Positions 53,656 through 63,131 of a stretch of 64,000 nt of DNA are shown here, in pieces. The DNA is from Gammaproteobacteria bacterium (GTDB lineage Bacteria > Pseudomonadota > Gammaproteobacteria > Steroidobacterales > Woeseiaceae), in the NCBI GenBank assembly GCA_029884455.1, contig JAOUHU010000006.1:1-64000 (forward strand), written 5' to 3'. The translations under genes and the position numbers were made by a program. Position 1 is the first letter of the stretch; every line of letters begins with the position of its first letter. Under the pieces are notes generated by a model. That model worked only from the letters and a program-made list of their open reading frames with translations, was not told the DNA's origin and ran no database searches.

Positions 53656-54113
53656 GATATCGGCCCTGATTCCGGTGCCTCGGGCGAGCCAGGCGCATTG
53701 AGCCGGCGTTGATTCCATGCTCCGTTGCTTAGCCCGGGTGGCACGGGTTCGCCGATGAATCCGGTCACCGGGCGCATGATGGGTTCTTGGCCGGGAAACG
53801 AAACGCTGACATCGATTCGGAACAGGTTTTCCACCCCTGTTTCGGATACCACCGCGCGCCAGGCCCATTCCACACCGGCGTAGGTCATCTCGCCGCTGGT
53901 GGCGCTAACTTCGGGCAGAACATTGCTCAGGCGCATCTCCGTAATTTTGTTGTGCGCTATCCAGCTGGCATAGGTCCGATCACGCAAGGTGTTCGCGGCG
54001 TTCAGCATCTGCACCATCGTGACCGCCATGGCGCTCAGCGCGAAACTGACAATAGCGAGCGCGACCAGCACTTCGATCAGGGTAAAGCCGCGGGATTTCC
54101 TAGCGCATCGCAT
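53652..54113 (-). CDS. gspI: Type II secretion minor pseudopilin I
   Basis: A 153-aa pseudopilin: leader MRCARKSRG then FTLIEVLVALAIVSFALSAMAV. The globular domain has NTLRDRTYASWIAHNKITEMRL, typical of GspI. It is longer than the usual 120-130 residues because of a Pro-rich tail (GEPVPPGLSNGAWN). The start overlaps gspH by 14 nt. Confidence 0.92.
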   Translation of the reverse strand: MRCARKSRGFTLIEVLVALAIVSFALSAMAVTMVQMLNAANTLRDRTYASWIAHNKITEMRLSNVLPEVSATSGEMTYAGVEWAWRAVVSETGVENLFRIDVSVSFPGQEPIMRPVTGFIGEPVPPGLSNGAWNQRRLNAPGSPEAPESGPIS

Positions 54114-54678
54114 CGGCTTGCTCTTCTGCGGTCATAATACTGACGACACCCATCACGTTGCCTTCGAGTATGACGAACTGCTGTTCCGATCTGCGCGCAA
54201 TACGCAATTCGAACGGGGTTGCCTCGCCGCTTGAAAATATCAGCACGTGTGGCGCGTATTTCTCGCTCGTGTTGCGAACATTGGTCGAATCCGGATCAGC
54301 AATGTTCGCTGCTTCGGCACTCAACAGCACTGTTTTTCCTTCAAGCAATAATTCGAACTCAAGGTCTTCGGGGAGCCTGCGGCTGCGAAAAATGTCGTCG
54401 ATCTCGAGTTCCAGCCAGCGCGCCTGGAAAGGGTCGAATTCTACGAAGCGATAGGAACTGTGCATAAGCTCGAGACCGAATTCCCGACCCTGCATGACGG
54501 CCTCATCCTGCGCGGCAGCCAGCAAGGAACTAATTCGCCGTGCCTCAATACGCAATTGTCGATCGTCGCCGAGAACACTCAATGAGAGCAGCGCGATTGA
54601 TACGATAATCCCGATCACCGTAACGACGACCAGGATCTCGATCAACGTAAAACCGGCACTGGGGCGGCGATCACGCAC
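54100..54678 (-). CDS. gspH: Type II secretion minor pseudopilin H
   Basis: A 192-aa GspH-type pseudopilin: short leader then AGFTLIEILVVVTVIGIIVSIALL, with the globular GspH domain (LLAAAQDEAVMQGREFGLELM). The start codon is GTG 54678, 11 nt after gspG, with a weak ribosome site. Minor component of the pseudopilus. Confidence 0.92.
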   Translation of the reverse strand: MRDRRPSAGFTLIEILVVVTVIGIIVSIALLSLSVLGDDRQLRIEARRISSLLAAAQDEAVMQGREFGLELMHSSYRFVEFDPFQARWLELEIDDIFRSRRLPEDLEFELLLEGKTVLLSAEAANIADPDSTNVRNTSEKYAPHVLIFSSGEATPFELRIARRSEQQFVILEGNVMGVVSIMTAEEQADAMR

Positions 54679-54689
54679 AGCGGTCGAGC

Positions 54690-55121
54690 TTATTTGAGGT
54701 CCCAGTTGCCGATATCGGCATCGTACCCTTCGCCCCCCGGTGCCCGATCGGCGCCCAGCGTAAATACATCGATCTCACCATTATTGCCGGGATTAAGGTA
54801 AAGGTAAGGTTCGCCCCAGGGATCAGTCGGCATGCGTTCGAGATAGCCGCCCGGATTCCAGTTCTTGATGTTTGGATCGTTCGGCTTGGTCACCAGTGCC
54901 TCGATACCCTGTTCAGTGGAAGGGTAGGCAAAATTGTCAAGCCGATAGAATTTGAGTGCGTTCTCAATGGTTGATATTTCTGCCTTGGCGGCTTCGACCC
55001 GTGCCTTGTCGACCTGGTTGAACAAGCGTGGACCAACCAGCGCTGCAAGTATGCCGATGATGACCACAACGACCATGATCTCGATTAATGTGAAGCCGCT
55101 TTGCCGGTTGTTCCGTAACAC
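54690..55121 (-). CDS. gspG: Type II secretion major pseudopilin G
   Basis: The major pseudopilin, about 143 aa. GTG 55121 is chosen because GGAG lies seven nt upstream and it gives a short leader (LRNNRQSG) before FTLIEIMVVVVIIGILAALV; an ATG at 55157 would lengthen the leader to 21 residues. The calcium-site end (YDADIGNWDLK) and KFYRLDNFAYPSTEQGI are classical GspG. First gene of gspGHIJKLMN; gspC, D, E and F are not in this window. Confidence 0.94.
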   Translation of the reverse strand: MLRNNRQSGFTLIEIMVVVVIIGILAALVGPRLFNQVDKARVEAAKAEISTIENALKFYRLDNFAYPSTEQGIEALVTKPNDPNIKNWNPGGYLERMPTDPWGEPYLYLNPGNNGEIDVFTLGADRAPGGEGYDADIGNWDLK

Positions 55122-55214
55122 GTACACACTCCATGGCAGGCGCAGACCGGCCTGCATTGACTCGTTTGTTGATTAAACGCGAGTATAGCAAACATAGGGT
55201 TAGGCCAAGGTGCC

Positions 55215-55811
55215 ATGGATACTCGGAAAAAAGCCGAATTTGCTGCCTGCTGGGCCGCCCTGGCGGTGCTGGCGGTCGTGGCGGCGCTCGAGCTGGGTGG
55301 CCAACCGGTACGCGAGTGGCTGCGTTATGACAGGGCGGCAATATCCGGCGGCGAAACCTGGCGTCTGTTCAGCGGCCATTTCGTGCATCTCGGCTGGTCC
55401 CATCTGCTGCTGAATGGCGCCGGGTTGCTGCTGATCGCCTACCTGGTCGGGGCGCATTTCGCCTGGCGACAGTGGGTGGCCGTAAGTATCCTGACCATTG
55501 CTGGCATGGATCTCGGTTTCTGGTACTTGCAGCCGCAGTTGAGCTGGTACGTTGGGCTGTCGGGGCTGTTGCACGGCCTGCTCGCAGCCGGTACGGTCAG
55601 CGGCATCCGCCATCGGCAGGTCGAGTTCAGTATCATCGCGGCATTCCTGCTCGGCAAACTGGTCTACGAGCAATTGTTTGGGCCACTGCCGGGTTCCGAG
55701 GCCTCGAGCGGCGGAAATGTGGTCGTGGCGGCACATTTGTACGGGACTCTTGGCGGCGCACTCGCGGGCCTGTTGTTCGCCCTTAGAAAATCGTCAGCTG
55801 CGCCTATATAA
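55215..55811 (+). CDS. Rhombosortase (rhomboid-family intramembrane protease)
   Basis: A 198-aa polytopic membrane protein of the rhomboid superfamily with about six helices. The serine motif GLSGLLHG is near residue 118 and the histidine helix AAHLYGTLGG near residue 175, with HFVHLGWSHLLLN upstream. The short size and motif form match rhombosortases, which process GlyGly-CTERM proteins often exported by type II secretion. It is divergently placed right beside gspG, supporting that role. No GlyGly-CTERM substrate is encoded in the window. Confidence 0.83.
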   Translation: MDTRKKAEFAACWAALAVLAVVAALELGGQPVREWLRYDRAAISGGETWRLFSGHFVHLGWSHLLLNGAGLLLIAYLVGAHFAWRQWVAVSILTIAGMDLGFWYLQPQLSWYVGLSGLLHGLLAAGTVSGIRHRQVEFSIIAAFLLGKLVYEQLFGPLPGSEASSGGNVVVAAHLYGTLGGALAGLLFALRKSSAAPI

Positions 55812-55848
55812 TGCGCGCCCACATCGACAGCCCCAGACGGAGCATGAA

Positions 55849-56787
55849 TTGAGCATTGCAATGGTATTTCCGGGTCAGGGCTCTCAGTCTTCGGGCATGC
55901 AGGCCGATCTTGCTGCGGCACACTCGCTCGTGGAGGACAGCTATGCGGAAGCCAGCGAGATCCTGGGCTATGACCTGTGGCGAGTGGTTGCTGAAGGCCC
56001 CATCGAGCAGCTGAATGCCACAACGGTGACCCAGCCGGCGATGTTGACCGCCGGATACGCGGCCTGGCGGGTATGGCAGGCCTCAGGCGGGACGGACCCT
56101 GCGATGATGGCGGGACACAGCCTGGGCGAATACACGGCGCTGGTGTGCGCGGGCAGCCTCACTTTTGACGAGGCACTCAGAGTCGTGCAGCGGCGGTCCG
56201 AGTTGATGCAAGACGCAGTGCCCGCCGGGGCAGGTGCGATGGCCGCCATCCTCGGCCTCGACGATCAGGCCGTCATCGCGGTTTGCGCGGCCGCGGCCGG
56301 CGATGGTGTCGCAGACGCGGTCAATTTTAATGCCCCTGGACAGGTGGTCATTGCCGGTGACGTGGCCGCGGTCGACCGTGCCATCGTTCTGGCCAAGGAA
56401 CGCGGCGCACGGCGTGCCTTGCAGCTACCGGTGAGTGTTCCGGCCCATTCGGCCCTGATGCGCGCAGCAGGCGAAGCGCTGGCGGATGCGCTGGCGCGGG
56501 CGCCATTCAGGACCCCTGCCATTACCGTGATCGCTGCCTCGGATGCAAGACCCTATACGAGTGGCGACGATATTCGCGCACGCCTGTCACGTCAGGTCTA
56601 CGCCCCCGTACATTGGGTAGCTACCATCAACGCCATGACACGTGCAGGAGCGACACGGATCATCGAATGCGGTCCGGGTAAAGTCCTTGCGGGCCTGGTG
56701 CGGCGTATCGACAAGTCCGTGGCCTGTGACACCATTGACTCCATCGACAGTTTGCAGCAGGCCCTGGTGGCCGAGGAATCAGCATGA
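55849..56787 (+). CDS. fabD: Malonyl-CoA:ACP transacylase
   Basis: Loads malonyl onto ACP for fatty acid synthesis; 312 aa. Motifs: MVFPGQGSQ, the serine elbow GHSLGEYTAL, VPAHSALM (catalytic His) and ECGPGKVLAGL. The start is TTG 55849, six nt after GGAG, giving the family N-terminus SIAMVFPGQG. A longer frame from 55552 lies within the rhombosortase gene. rpmF-plsX-fabH, usual upstream neighbours, are absent here. Confidence 0.95.
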   Translation: MSIAMVFPGQGSQSSGMQADLAAAHSLVEDSYAEASEILGYDLWRVVAEGPIEQLNATTVTQPAMLTAGYAAWRVWQASGGTDPAMMAGHSLGEYTALVCAGSLTFDEALRVVQRRSELMQDAVPAGAGAMAAILGLDDQAVIAVCAAAAGDGVADAVNFNAPGQVVIAGDVAAVDRAIVLAKERGARRALQLPVSVPAHSALMRAAGEALADALARAPFRTPAITVIAASDARPYTSGDDIRARLSRQVYAPVHWVATINAMTRAGATRIIECGPGKVLAGLVRRIDKSVACDTIDSIDSLQQALVAEESA

Positions 56788-57539
56788 CAGGCGCTTTTAG
56801 CGAACACGCATTGCAGGGGGAAATCGCGCTCGTTACCGGAGCTTCGCGGGGCATTGGCGCGGCAATCGCACGAGCTCTCGCGGCGGCGGGCGCCAAAGTT
56901 ATTGGCACGGCGACCAGCAAGACCGGGGCCGACGCCATTTCGGTCGCGCTTGGGTCCGGCGGCAGGGGTATCGTATTGGACATCGCCGATGAAGCGTCGG
57001 TGCACGCTGCGGTGGCCGATGTGCAGGCGAACGAGGGCGATCCATCGATCCTCGTGAATAATGCCGGCATCACGCGCGACAACCTGCTGATGCGCATGAA
57101 GGCCGAGGACTGGGATGCAGTAATCGCAACTAATCTCGGCGGCGCTTACCGGGTCAGTAAGGCGTGCCTGCGCGGCATGATGAAGGCAAAGCGCGGGCGG
57201 ATAATTAATATTGCGTCCGTCATCGGTGTCATGGGAAATGCCGGGCAGGCCAATTACGCAGCGGCCAAGGCCGGTTTGATCGGCTTTTCCAAGTCGCTTG
57301 CCCGCGAAATCGGTTCGCGCAACATCACCGTGAATGTCGTTGCGCCGGGTTTCATCGACACCGACATGACCCGGGTTCTGCCGGAGGACCAGCGTAACGC
57401 CATGCTGGCGCAGATTCCGCTCAACCGGCTGGGGGAGGGCGCGGATATCGCCGCCGCCGTGTTGTTTCTTGCTTCGGCGGCCGGAGCCTACATCACCGGT
57501 GAAACCTTGCACGTAAATGGCGGCATGTTAATGGATTAA
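56784..57539 (+). CDS. fabG: 3-oxoacyl-ACP reductase
   Basis: NADPH-dependent ketoreductase of the elongation cycle, 251 aa. SDR motifs: [24 protein letters not shown], the catalytic Ser-Tyr-Lys in [22 protein letters not shown], and a C-terminal [12 protein letters not shown]. The start overlaps the fabD stop (ATGA). Confidence 0.96.
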   Translation: MTGAFSEHALQGEIALVTGASRGIGAAIARALAAAGAKVIGTATSKTGADAISVALGSGGRGIVLDIADEASVHAAVADVQANEGDPSILVNNAGITRDNLLMRMKAEDWDAVIATNLGGAYRVSKACLRGMMKAKRGRIINIASVIGVMGNAGQANYAAAKAGLIGFSKSLAREIGSRNITVNVVAPGFIDTDMTRVLPEDQRNAMLAQIPLNRLGEGADIAAAVLFLASAAGAYITGETLHVNGGMLMD

Positions 57540-57678
57540 GTTGGCGCGAATTCGCAGTAGCAAGGCCAGACCTATTCCCTTACAATACCGTGCCACGGCA
57601 GCTTGCACCCAGAGATATCAAAGACTTACGGGGCCGTGTACTATTTTTGACGTGATCTTCCGAGGAGAAGAAACCGCT

Positions 57679-57924
57679 ATGAGCAGTATCGAAGAACAAG
57701 TAAAGGCCATCGTTGCCGAGCAACTCGGTGTCAAGGAAGACGAGGTAACGAACGACGCCTCCTTTGTAGACGACCTCGGTGCGGATTCGCTCGATACGGT
57801 CGAGTTGGTCATGGCGCTCGAAGAGGAATTTGAGACCGAAATTCCGGATGAGGACGCCGAGAAAATCACTACAGTGCAACAGGCAATTGATTTCGTAACG
57901 TCGCGCGCCGCAAACGCAGACTGA
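57679..57924 (+). CDS. acpP: Acyl carrier protein
   Basis: The small acidic carrier of growing acyl chains, 81 aa, with the phosphopantetheine serine in [21 protein letters not shown] 57679 matches the family start [11 protein letters not shown] and has CGAGGAG upstream; a longer frame to 57541 is spurious. The 139-bp gap after fabG contains TACAAT at 57581, a possible -10 of an acpP promoter with a poor -35. Confidence 0.97.
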   Translation: MSSIEEQVKAIVAEQLGVKEDEVTNDASFVDDLGADSLDTVELVMALEEEFETEIPDEDAEKITTVQQAIDFVTSRAANAD

Positions 57925-57931
57925 TGTTCCG

Positions 57932-57958
57932 TGGCGCGGCGCCCGATGTGCCGCGCCA
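57932..57958 (+). terminator. GC-rich hairpin between acpP and fabF
   Basis: TGGCGCGGC (57932-57940) and GCCGCGCCA (57950-57958) form a perfect 9-bp stem with a 9-nt loop, directly after the acpP stop. There is no T run, so it is more likely an mRNA-stabilising or partial-termination structure that lets acpP be expressed above fabF. Confidence 0.5.
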
Positions 57959-58015
57959 GTTCCCACCTGCATTCCTAGTGCCTCCTGGCATTCTGCCAAT
58001 CCAAACGAGTCAACC

Positions 58016-59257
58016 TTGAAAGAACGACGCGTCGTCATTACCGGAATGGGTATTGTCTCGCCGGTAGGCAATGAGCTCGACGAAGCCTGGGACAATGTGT
58101 GCAACGGCGTGTCCGGCATCCGCATCGTCGATGAATTTGACACCAGCACGTACCCGACTCGAATTGGCGGGATCGTACAGAATTTCAATGTCGAGGAGTT
58201 CCTGACGCCGAAAGACGCGCGCAAGATGGACCCGTTTGTGCATTACGGCATTGCATCTGCTGTAAAAGCCATCCGGGATTCCGGGCTGGAGATCACCGAA
58301 AAGAACGGCCACACGATCGGGGTTGCGATGGGCGCCGGCATCGGCGGCATCAAGAGCATCGAGGAAAACCACCGGAAGATGCTCGATGGCGGCGTACGCA
58401 AGGTGTCGCCGTTTTTCATTCCCGGCAGCATTATCAATATCACCTCCGGATACGTCAGTATCCTGCAGCACATTACCGGGCCGAACGTGTCTATCGTGAC
58501 TGCCTGCGCAACATCTGCGAATTGCATTGGTTTCGGTGGCCGCATGATCGCACATGGCGACGCGGACGTGATGCTGGCGGGCGGCTCCGAATACGCGACC
58601 ACGCCACTCGCCATGGGTGGATTCTGCTCGGCTCGCGCCATGTCGACGCGCAATGACGACCCGACACGTGCCAGCCGGCCATTTGACAAGGATCGCGACG
58701 GCTTCGTGCTCAGCAATGGAGCCGGATGCATTGTGCTCGAGGAACTCGAACATGCAAAAGCACGCCGTGCCCGGATCTATGCCGAGCTGATTGGATTCGG
58801 CATGAGTGGCGACGCTTATCACATCACCTTGCCGCCGGCGGACGGCGATGGCGCACGCCGGTCAATGCTCGCCGCAATCAGGGACGCGGGCATCGAGGCG
58901 TCGGATATCGACTACCTGAACGCCCACGGTACCTCGACTCCGGCCGGCGACATAGGCGAGTCCGTTGGAATTCGGCGCGCCTTCGGTGCCGCCGCTGACA
59001 AACTCATGGTGAGTTCGACAAAATCCACGACCGGCCACCTGTTGGGTGCTGCAGGCGTCGTCGAGGCCATTTTTTCCATCCAGGCGATTAACCGCCAGGT
59101 AATACCGCCAACGATCAACCTCGAGCACCAGGATTCTGCCTGCGATCTCGACTACGTGCCGAATACAGCGCGCGAGGCGCGGATCCGGACAGCAATATCC
59201 AATTCCTTCGGCTTCGGCGGCACGAACGGCACTCTGATATTCCGGGAATTTGTATGA
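58016..59257 (+). CDS. fabF: 3-oxoacyl-ACP synthase II
   Basis: The condensing enzyme (413 aa). The nucleophile Cys164 is in VTACATSAN, and the His residues are in NAHGTST and KSTTGHLLGAAG. The start is TTG 58016, matching the family N-terminus KERRVVITGMGIVSPVG, with only a weak ribosome site. Elongates acyl-ACP and palmitoleoyl-ACP. Overlaps pabB by 4 nt. Confidence 0.95.
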   Translation: MKERRVVITGMGIVSPVGNELDEAWDNVCNGVSGIRIVDEFDTSTYPTRIGGIVQNFNVEEFLTPKDARKMDPFVHYGIASAVKAIRDSGLEITEKNGHTIGVAMGAGIGGIKSIEENHRKMLDGGVRKVSPFFIPGSIINITSGYVSILQHITGPNVSIVTACATSANCIGFGGRMIAHGDADVMLAGGSEYATTPLAMGGFCSARAMSTRNDDPTRASRPFDKDRDGFVLSNGAGCIVLEELEHAKARRARIYAELIGFGMSGDAYHITLPPADGDGARRSMLAAIRDAGIEASDIDYLNAHGTSTPAGDIGESVGIRRAFGAAADKLMVSSTKSTTGHLLGAAGVVEAIFSIQAINRQVIPPTINLEHQDSACDLDYVPNTAREARIRTAISNSFGFGGTNGTLIFREFV

Positions 59258-60594
59258 ATTCGACCCTGCTTCCGGCAGGCGTCGATTTACACGCTCTCCA
59301 TCGCCTCGCACCGGCGCGCTACTCGTTTCTGCTGCAAAGCACGGCGGCGGCATCGTCACTCGGTGGTTTTGACCTGCTTTTGATGTCACAGGGTGATTCA
59401 TTGGTGCTCGACAGGCCAGGTCAGCTGTCCGGTGTGGCAGCTGCTGGGCAGCGGGAATTCCTGACGGCACTGGACGCGTGGTGGCGGGACGAGCGGGTGG
59501 CATCGTGCGACAGCAACCTGCCGTTTGCTGGCGGCTGGTTCCTGTATCTCGGGTACGAGCTGGCGGCAGAAATCGAGCCCAGCGTCGGTTTGTTCAACGA
59601 TCCGCTCTTGCCAACGGCCTTTGCAGTTCGCTGTCCCGCGGCGCTCATAGTTGCGCACGACACCGGCCAATGCCATTTTGTCGCCGAGCCCGGATCCGGC
59701 TTTGACGCCGAGGCAGTGCTCACCGATATGCTCGCCGCCCGTGAACTGGTCGAGGCTGTTGCGACGCAGCAGGAAATTCGGATCGACGAGGAAGACCCAG
59801 GTCGCTTCCTTGGCGCGGTCGCAGCGGCCAAGAATCACATTGCGCAGGGCGAAGTTTACCAGGCCAACCTGTCGCGTGGTTGGTCGGCCACAATGCCGTG
59901 CGTCGACGCCAACCGAATCTACGCAGCCTTGTGCAAATCCAATCCGGGTCCGTTCGCAGGACTTGCCTATTGGGACGGGGTATCGATCATCTCTTCATCA
60001 CCCGAACGGCTGGTGCACATTCGCGATGGGTATATCTCGACGCGACCCATCGCCGGGACCCGGCCGAGATCGGATGATCCGGCCTACGACAAAAGATTGC
60101 TTAATGAGCTGCTAGGCGACCCCAAGGAACGTGCCGAACATGTCATGCTGATTGACCTGGAGCGCAATGATCTTGGTCGGATATGCGAGCCTGGCTCGGT
60201 CAAAGTGAGCGAAAAGATGGTCATCGAAAGCTATGCGCATGTGCATCACATTGTTTCGAATATTCATGGATGCTTGCGGCCATCTGTGACGCCGGGGGAG
60301 GTGATTCGGGCAGTGTTTCCGGGCGGCACAATTACCGGTTGCCCGAAGGTCCGCTGCATGCAAATCATCAGCGAGCTGGAGGCCGGCCCGCGCGGTGCCT
60401 ATACAGGCTCGTTTGGCTATCTGAACCGCGACGGCAGCATGGACCTCAACATTTTGATTCGCACCATGGTGGTTCGCGATGGCAAGGTTAGCTGGCGTGC
60501 AGGTTCCGGTATTGTGGCGGACTCGGACCCCGAGGCGGAATTGAACGAAACGCGAGCCAAGGCAAAGGGTTTGCTGCGAGCAATCCTGCCATGA
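59254..60594 (+). CDS. pabB: Aminodeoxychorismate synthase component I
   Basis: A 446-aa chorismate-binding enzyme making aminodeoxychorismate for p-aminobenzoate and folate. The C-terminal core has HIAQGEVYQANLSR, LIDLERNDLGRICEPGSV, FPGGTITGCPK and GAYTGSFGYL. At the position of the PIKGT lysine of E. coli PabB this protein has Ala (PIAGT, Ala267), the form seen in anthranilate synthases and some PabB proteins. Context with pabC supports PabB over TrpE. It overlaps fabF and pabC by 4 nt each. Confidence 0.88.
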   Translation: MNSTLLPAGVDLHALHRLAPARYSFLLQSTAAASSLGGFDLLLMSQGDSLVLDRPGQLSGVAAAGQREFLTALDAWWRDERVASCDSNLPFAGGWFLYLGYELAAEIEPSVGLFNDPLLPTAFAVRCPAALIVAHDTGQCHFVAEPGSGFDAEAVLTDMLAARELVEAVATQQEIRIDEEDPGRFLGAVAAAKNHIAQGEVYQANLSRGWSATMPCVDANRIYAALCKSNPGPFAGLAYWDGVSIISSSPERLVHIRDGYISTRPIAGTRPRSDDPAYDKRLLNELLGDPKERAEHVMLIDLERNDLGRICEPGSVKVSEKMVIESYAHVHHIVSNIHGCLRPSVTPGEVIRAVFPGGTITGCPKVRCMQIISELEAGPRGAYTGSFGYLNRDGSMDLNILIRTMVVRDGKVSWRAGSGIVADSDPEAELNETRAKAKGLLRAILP

Positions 60595-61436
60595 GTGGCT
60601 GGTTTGCGCAGGGCTCGAGGATCGACTGCATCCCGGCCGATGATCGTGCCGCGCAATACGGTGACGGTTTGTTTGAGACCATGGCAGTTCGCGATGGTGC
60701 GGCGCGCTTTTGCGTCGCGCATATCGCACGTCTGCAGATCGGTTGCTCACGACTGTTGCTGGACTGTCCACCGGCCGAGGCACTGCTCAAGGCAGTTGAT
60801 GACGCCATACATCAGTCGGCCGATGTGAACAAATATGCGACGGCCAAGCTGGTGCTGTCGGCCGGCAGTGGGCCGCGAGGATATCGACGCATTGAAGACG
60901 CCGGTCCAATCGTGCGCGTCGGTATTTTCGCCGCGAAGCCACTACCTGCAACGATCTATCAGCAGGGCGCCACAATTCGGCTGTGCGCATCGCGACTGGC
61001 AGTTCAGCCGCAACTGGCCGGTATCAAGACACTGAATCGGCTCGAGCAGGTTCTGGCAAGGGCAGAATGGCAAGATCCGGGAATCTTTGAAGGGCTAATG
61101 CTCGACACTGGCGGCCGCCTGATCTGCGGTACCATGAGCAACGTGTTCATGGCGGCAAAATCCGGTCTCATCACGCCTGCAATTACGCGTTGCGGCGTGT
61201 CCGGCATCATGCGCGGCCAGTTATTGCGCTGGTTCCAAGCCGCGGGCATTGACTGCGACGTGCGTGACGCTGGCATCGACGAGTTACTTGCCGCGGACGA
61301 AGTTTTTCTCACCAACAGTCTGCTCGGCGTAATCCCCGTGCAAAGTTGCGGCTCGCGGCGTTGGACAGTCGGTGACTTCACAAGAAAGGCCCAGGCGCTA
61401 GCCGCGGCCAACGGTGTTCCGGAGTGCCAGGCTTGA
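60591..61436 (+). CDS. pabC: Aminodeoxychorismate lyase
   Basis: A class IV PLP enzyme (281 aa) releasing pyruvate to give p-aminobenzoate. Motifs: QYGDGLFETMAV, the PLP lysine in IKTLNRLEQVLA, and FEGLMLDTGGRLICGTMSNVF (seen in pieces). Sits directly after pabB and before mltG, the usual gamma order. Confidence 0.92.
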   Translation: MSGWFAQGSRIDCIPADDRAAQYGDGLFETMAVRDGAARFCVAHIARLQIGCSRLLLDCPPAEALLKAVDDAIHQSADVNKYATAKLVLSAGSGPRGYRRIEDAGPIVRVGIFAAKPLPATIYQQGATIRLCASRLAVQPQLAGIKTLNRLEQVLARAEWQDPGIFEGLMLDTGGRLICGTMSNVFMAAKSGLITPAITRCGVSGIMRGQLLRWFQAAGIDCDVRDAGIDELLAADEVFLTNSLLGVIPVQSCGSRRWTVGDFTRKAQALAAANGVPECQA

Positions 61437-62467
61437 GGACGCTGAAGCTGATATTGCTTTCGATGCTGGTGCTGTTTTCGGCGTTCACTGCATTCGGTGG
61501 CATGCGTTTGCATGCATTTCTCGGTACACCGGTCACCGTAGCGGACACTGGTGCCACATTTGAGATTGCGTCTGGGACATCTTTTGGCGGCATAGCGGCG
61601 TCACTCGAGCAGCGTGGCATCATTGCCGGCGCTCGTATGTTGCGCATTTACGCGCGTTGGACTGGGCAGGCCAACCTGGTTCAAGCGGGCGAATACCTGA
61701 TCACGCCTGGGACCACACCGCGGGAATTGCTGCAACAGTTTACTCGCGGTGCCGTACGGCTTTACTCATTTACTCTGATCGAAGGCTGGAACCGTTGGGA
61801 CCTGCTGCACGCACTGCATCAGCAGCCAGAACTTGATGCCAGCATGACGGACGAGGACTGGCCTGCATTGCTGGAGTCGCTAAGTGCGGCGACCAGTCAC
61901 GCGGAGGGCCTGTTTCTCCCCGAAACCTACTATTTCCCCCGCAATACCAGTGATCGCAGTGTGCTGCGCCAAGCCTACCAGATGATGCAGGATGTGCTCG
62001 CCAAGGAGTGGGCAAACAAGAGCGAGTCGGCGGTCGTGGCGACCCCGTATGAGGCATTGATTCTGGCGTCCATCATCGAAAAGGAAACCGCACGCAGCGA
62101 CGAGCGTGAGCGAATCGCGGGTGTATTCTCGCGGCGTCTCGAAAAAGGTATGCGCTTGCAGACGGACCCAACGGTGATCTACGGGCTTGGACAAGACTTT
62201 AACGGCAACCTGACACGCAAGGACCTGCAGACGCCAACGCCATACAACACGTACACGAGGCGCGGGCTGCCACCCACACCGATCGCCATGCCTGGCCGCG
62301 CGTCAATTTATGCCGCGTTGCATCCTGCTGCAGGCGAGGAGATTTTCTTCGTTGCCACGGGTACCGGTGATGGCAGTCACAGGTTTTCGACGACCAAAGA
62401 AGAACATGACCAGGCAGTCGCGGCATACTTGCAGCAGTTGAAAAAAAATCAGCGTAACAAGGATTAA
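61433..62467 (+). CDS. mltG: Endolytic murein transglycosylase MltG
   Basis: A 344-aa inner-membrane enzyme that cuts nascent peptidoglycan and sets strand length. An N-terminal membrane helix (TLKLILLSMLVLFSAFTAFGG) is followed by a LysM-like region and the YceG/MltG catalytic domain (EGLFLPETYYFPR, ILASIIEKET with the catalytic Glu, RLQTDPTVIYG, YNTY). TTG 61433 is chosen because it overlaps the pabC stop (TTGA) and has GGAG eight nt upstream; a GTG at 61424 is an alternative. Confidence 0.93.
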   Translation: MRTLKLILLSMLVLFSAFTAFGGMRLHAFLGTPVTVADTGATFEIASGTSFGGIAASLEQRGIIAGARMLRIYARWTGQANLVQAGEYLITPGTTPRELLQQFTRGAVRLYSFTLIEGWNRWDLLHALHQQPELDASMTDEDWPALLESLSAATSHAEGLFLPETYYFPRNTSDRSVLRQAYQMMQDVLAKEWANKSESAVVATPYEALILASIIEKETARSDERERIAGVFSRRLEKGMRLQTDPTVIYGLGQDFNGNLTRKDLQTPTPYNTYTRRGLPPTPIAMPGRASIYAALHPAAGEEIFFVATGTGDGSHRFSTTKEEHDQAVAAYLQQLKKNQRNKD

Positions 62468-62470
62468 TGA

Positions 62471-63112
62471 ATGCAGCGAGGCAAGTTCATCACCGTTGAG
62501 GGTATCGAAGGTGTCGGTAAATCAACCAACGTCGAGATTTTGCGCCAGGCCATAGAGCAACGTGGTATCCCGGTTTTAACCTCGCGTGAGCCCGGTGGCA
62601 CACCGCTGGCCGAAAAGATTCGCCGCTTGCTGGTAGAACACGGCGACGAACCGTTGCCTGATATTGCCGAACTGCTGCTGATGTTTGCGTCGCGGGCACT
62701 GCATGTGCAAAACCGCATCGAGCCGGCGCTTGCAGCGGGCACCTGGGTGGTTTGTGATCGCTTCACCGATGCGAGCAGGGCCTACCAGGGGGGCGGGCGT
62801 GGTTTCGCGCAGGCGGACATCGACCGGCTGGCCGAATTGGTGCACCCGGGTCTCAAGCCGGATATGACCCTGTTGCTGGATGCGCCGGTCGCTACGGGAT
62901 TGAGCCGGGCCGGGCGGCGCGGTCGTCCAGACCGGATCGAGATCGAGCGCCATGATTTTTTCAGCCGCGTGCGTGAGCAGTACCTGCACCTGGCTGCGGC
63001 GGAGCCGGATCGCTTCGTGGTTGTAGATGCGGACGCCAGCGTCGACCTTGTCGGCCACGCTGTGACCTCGGCCATCAACAGGCTTTTAGATGAGACATTA
63101 CAGGAAAAATAG
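62471..63112 (+). CDS. tmk: Thymidylate kinase
   Basis: Phosphorylates dTMP to dTDP; 213 aa. The P-loop is EGIEGVGKST, then TSREPGGTP, and the DRFTDASRAYQGGGRG segment; the LID region has RRGRPDRIE. Lies between mltG (3-nt gap) and holB. Confidence 0.96.
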   Translation: MQRGKFITVEGIEGVGKSTNVEILRQAIEQRGIPVLTSREPGGTPLAEKIRRLLVEHGDEPLPDIAELLLMFASRALHVQNRIEPALAAGTWVVCDRFTDASRAYQGGGRGFAQADIDRLAELVHPGLKPDMTLLLDAPVATGLSRAGRRGRPDRIEIERHDFFSRVREQYLHLAAAEPDRFVVVDADASVDLVGHAVTSAINRLLDETLQEK

Positions 63113-63131
63113 CCAGTAACACATTGAAGTT

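Noticed and set aside
55552-55848. N-terminal extension of fabD
   Set aside because: It lies inside the rhombosortase gene in another frame; TTG 55849 with GGAG gives the family N-terminus.
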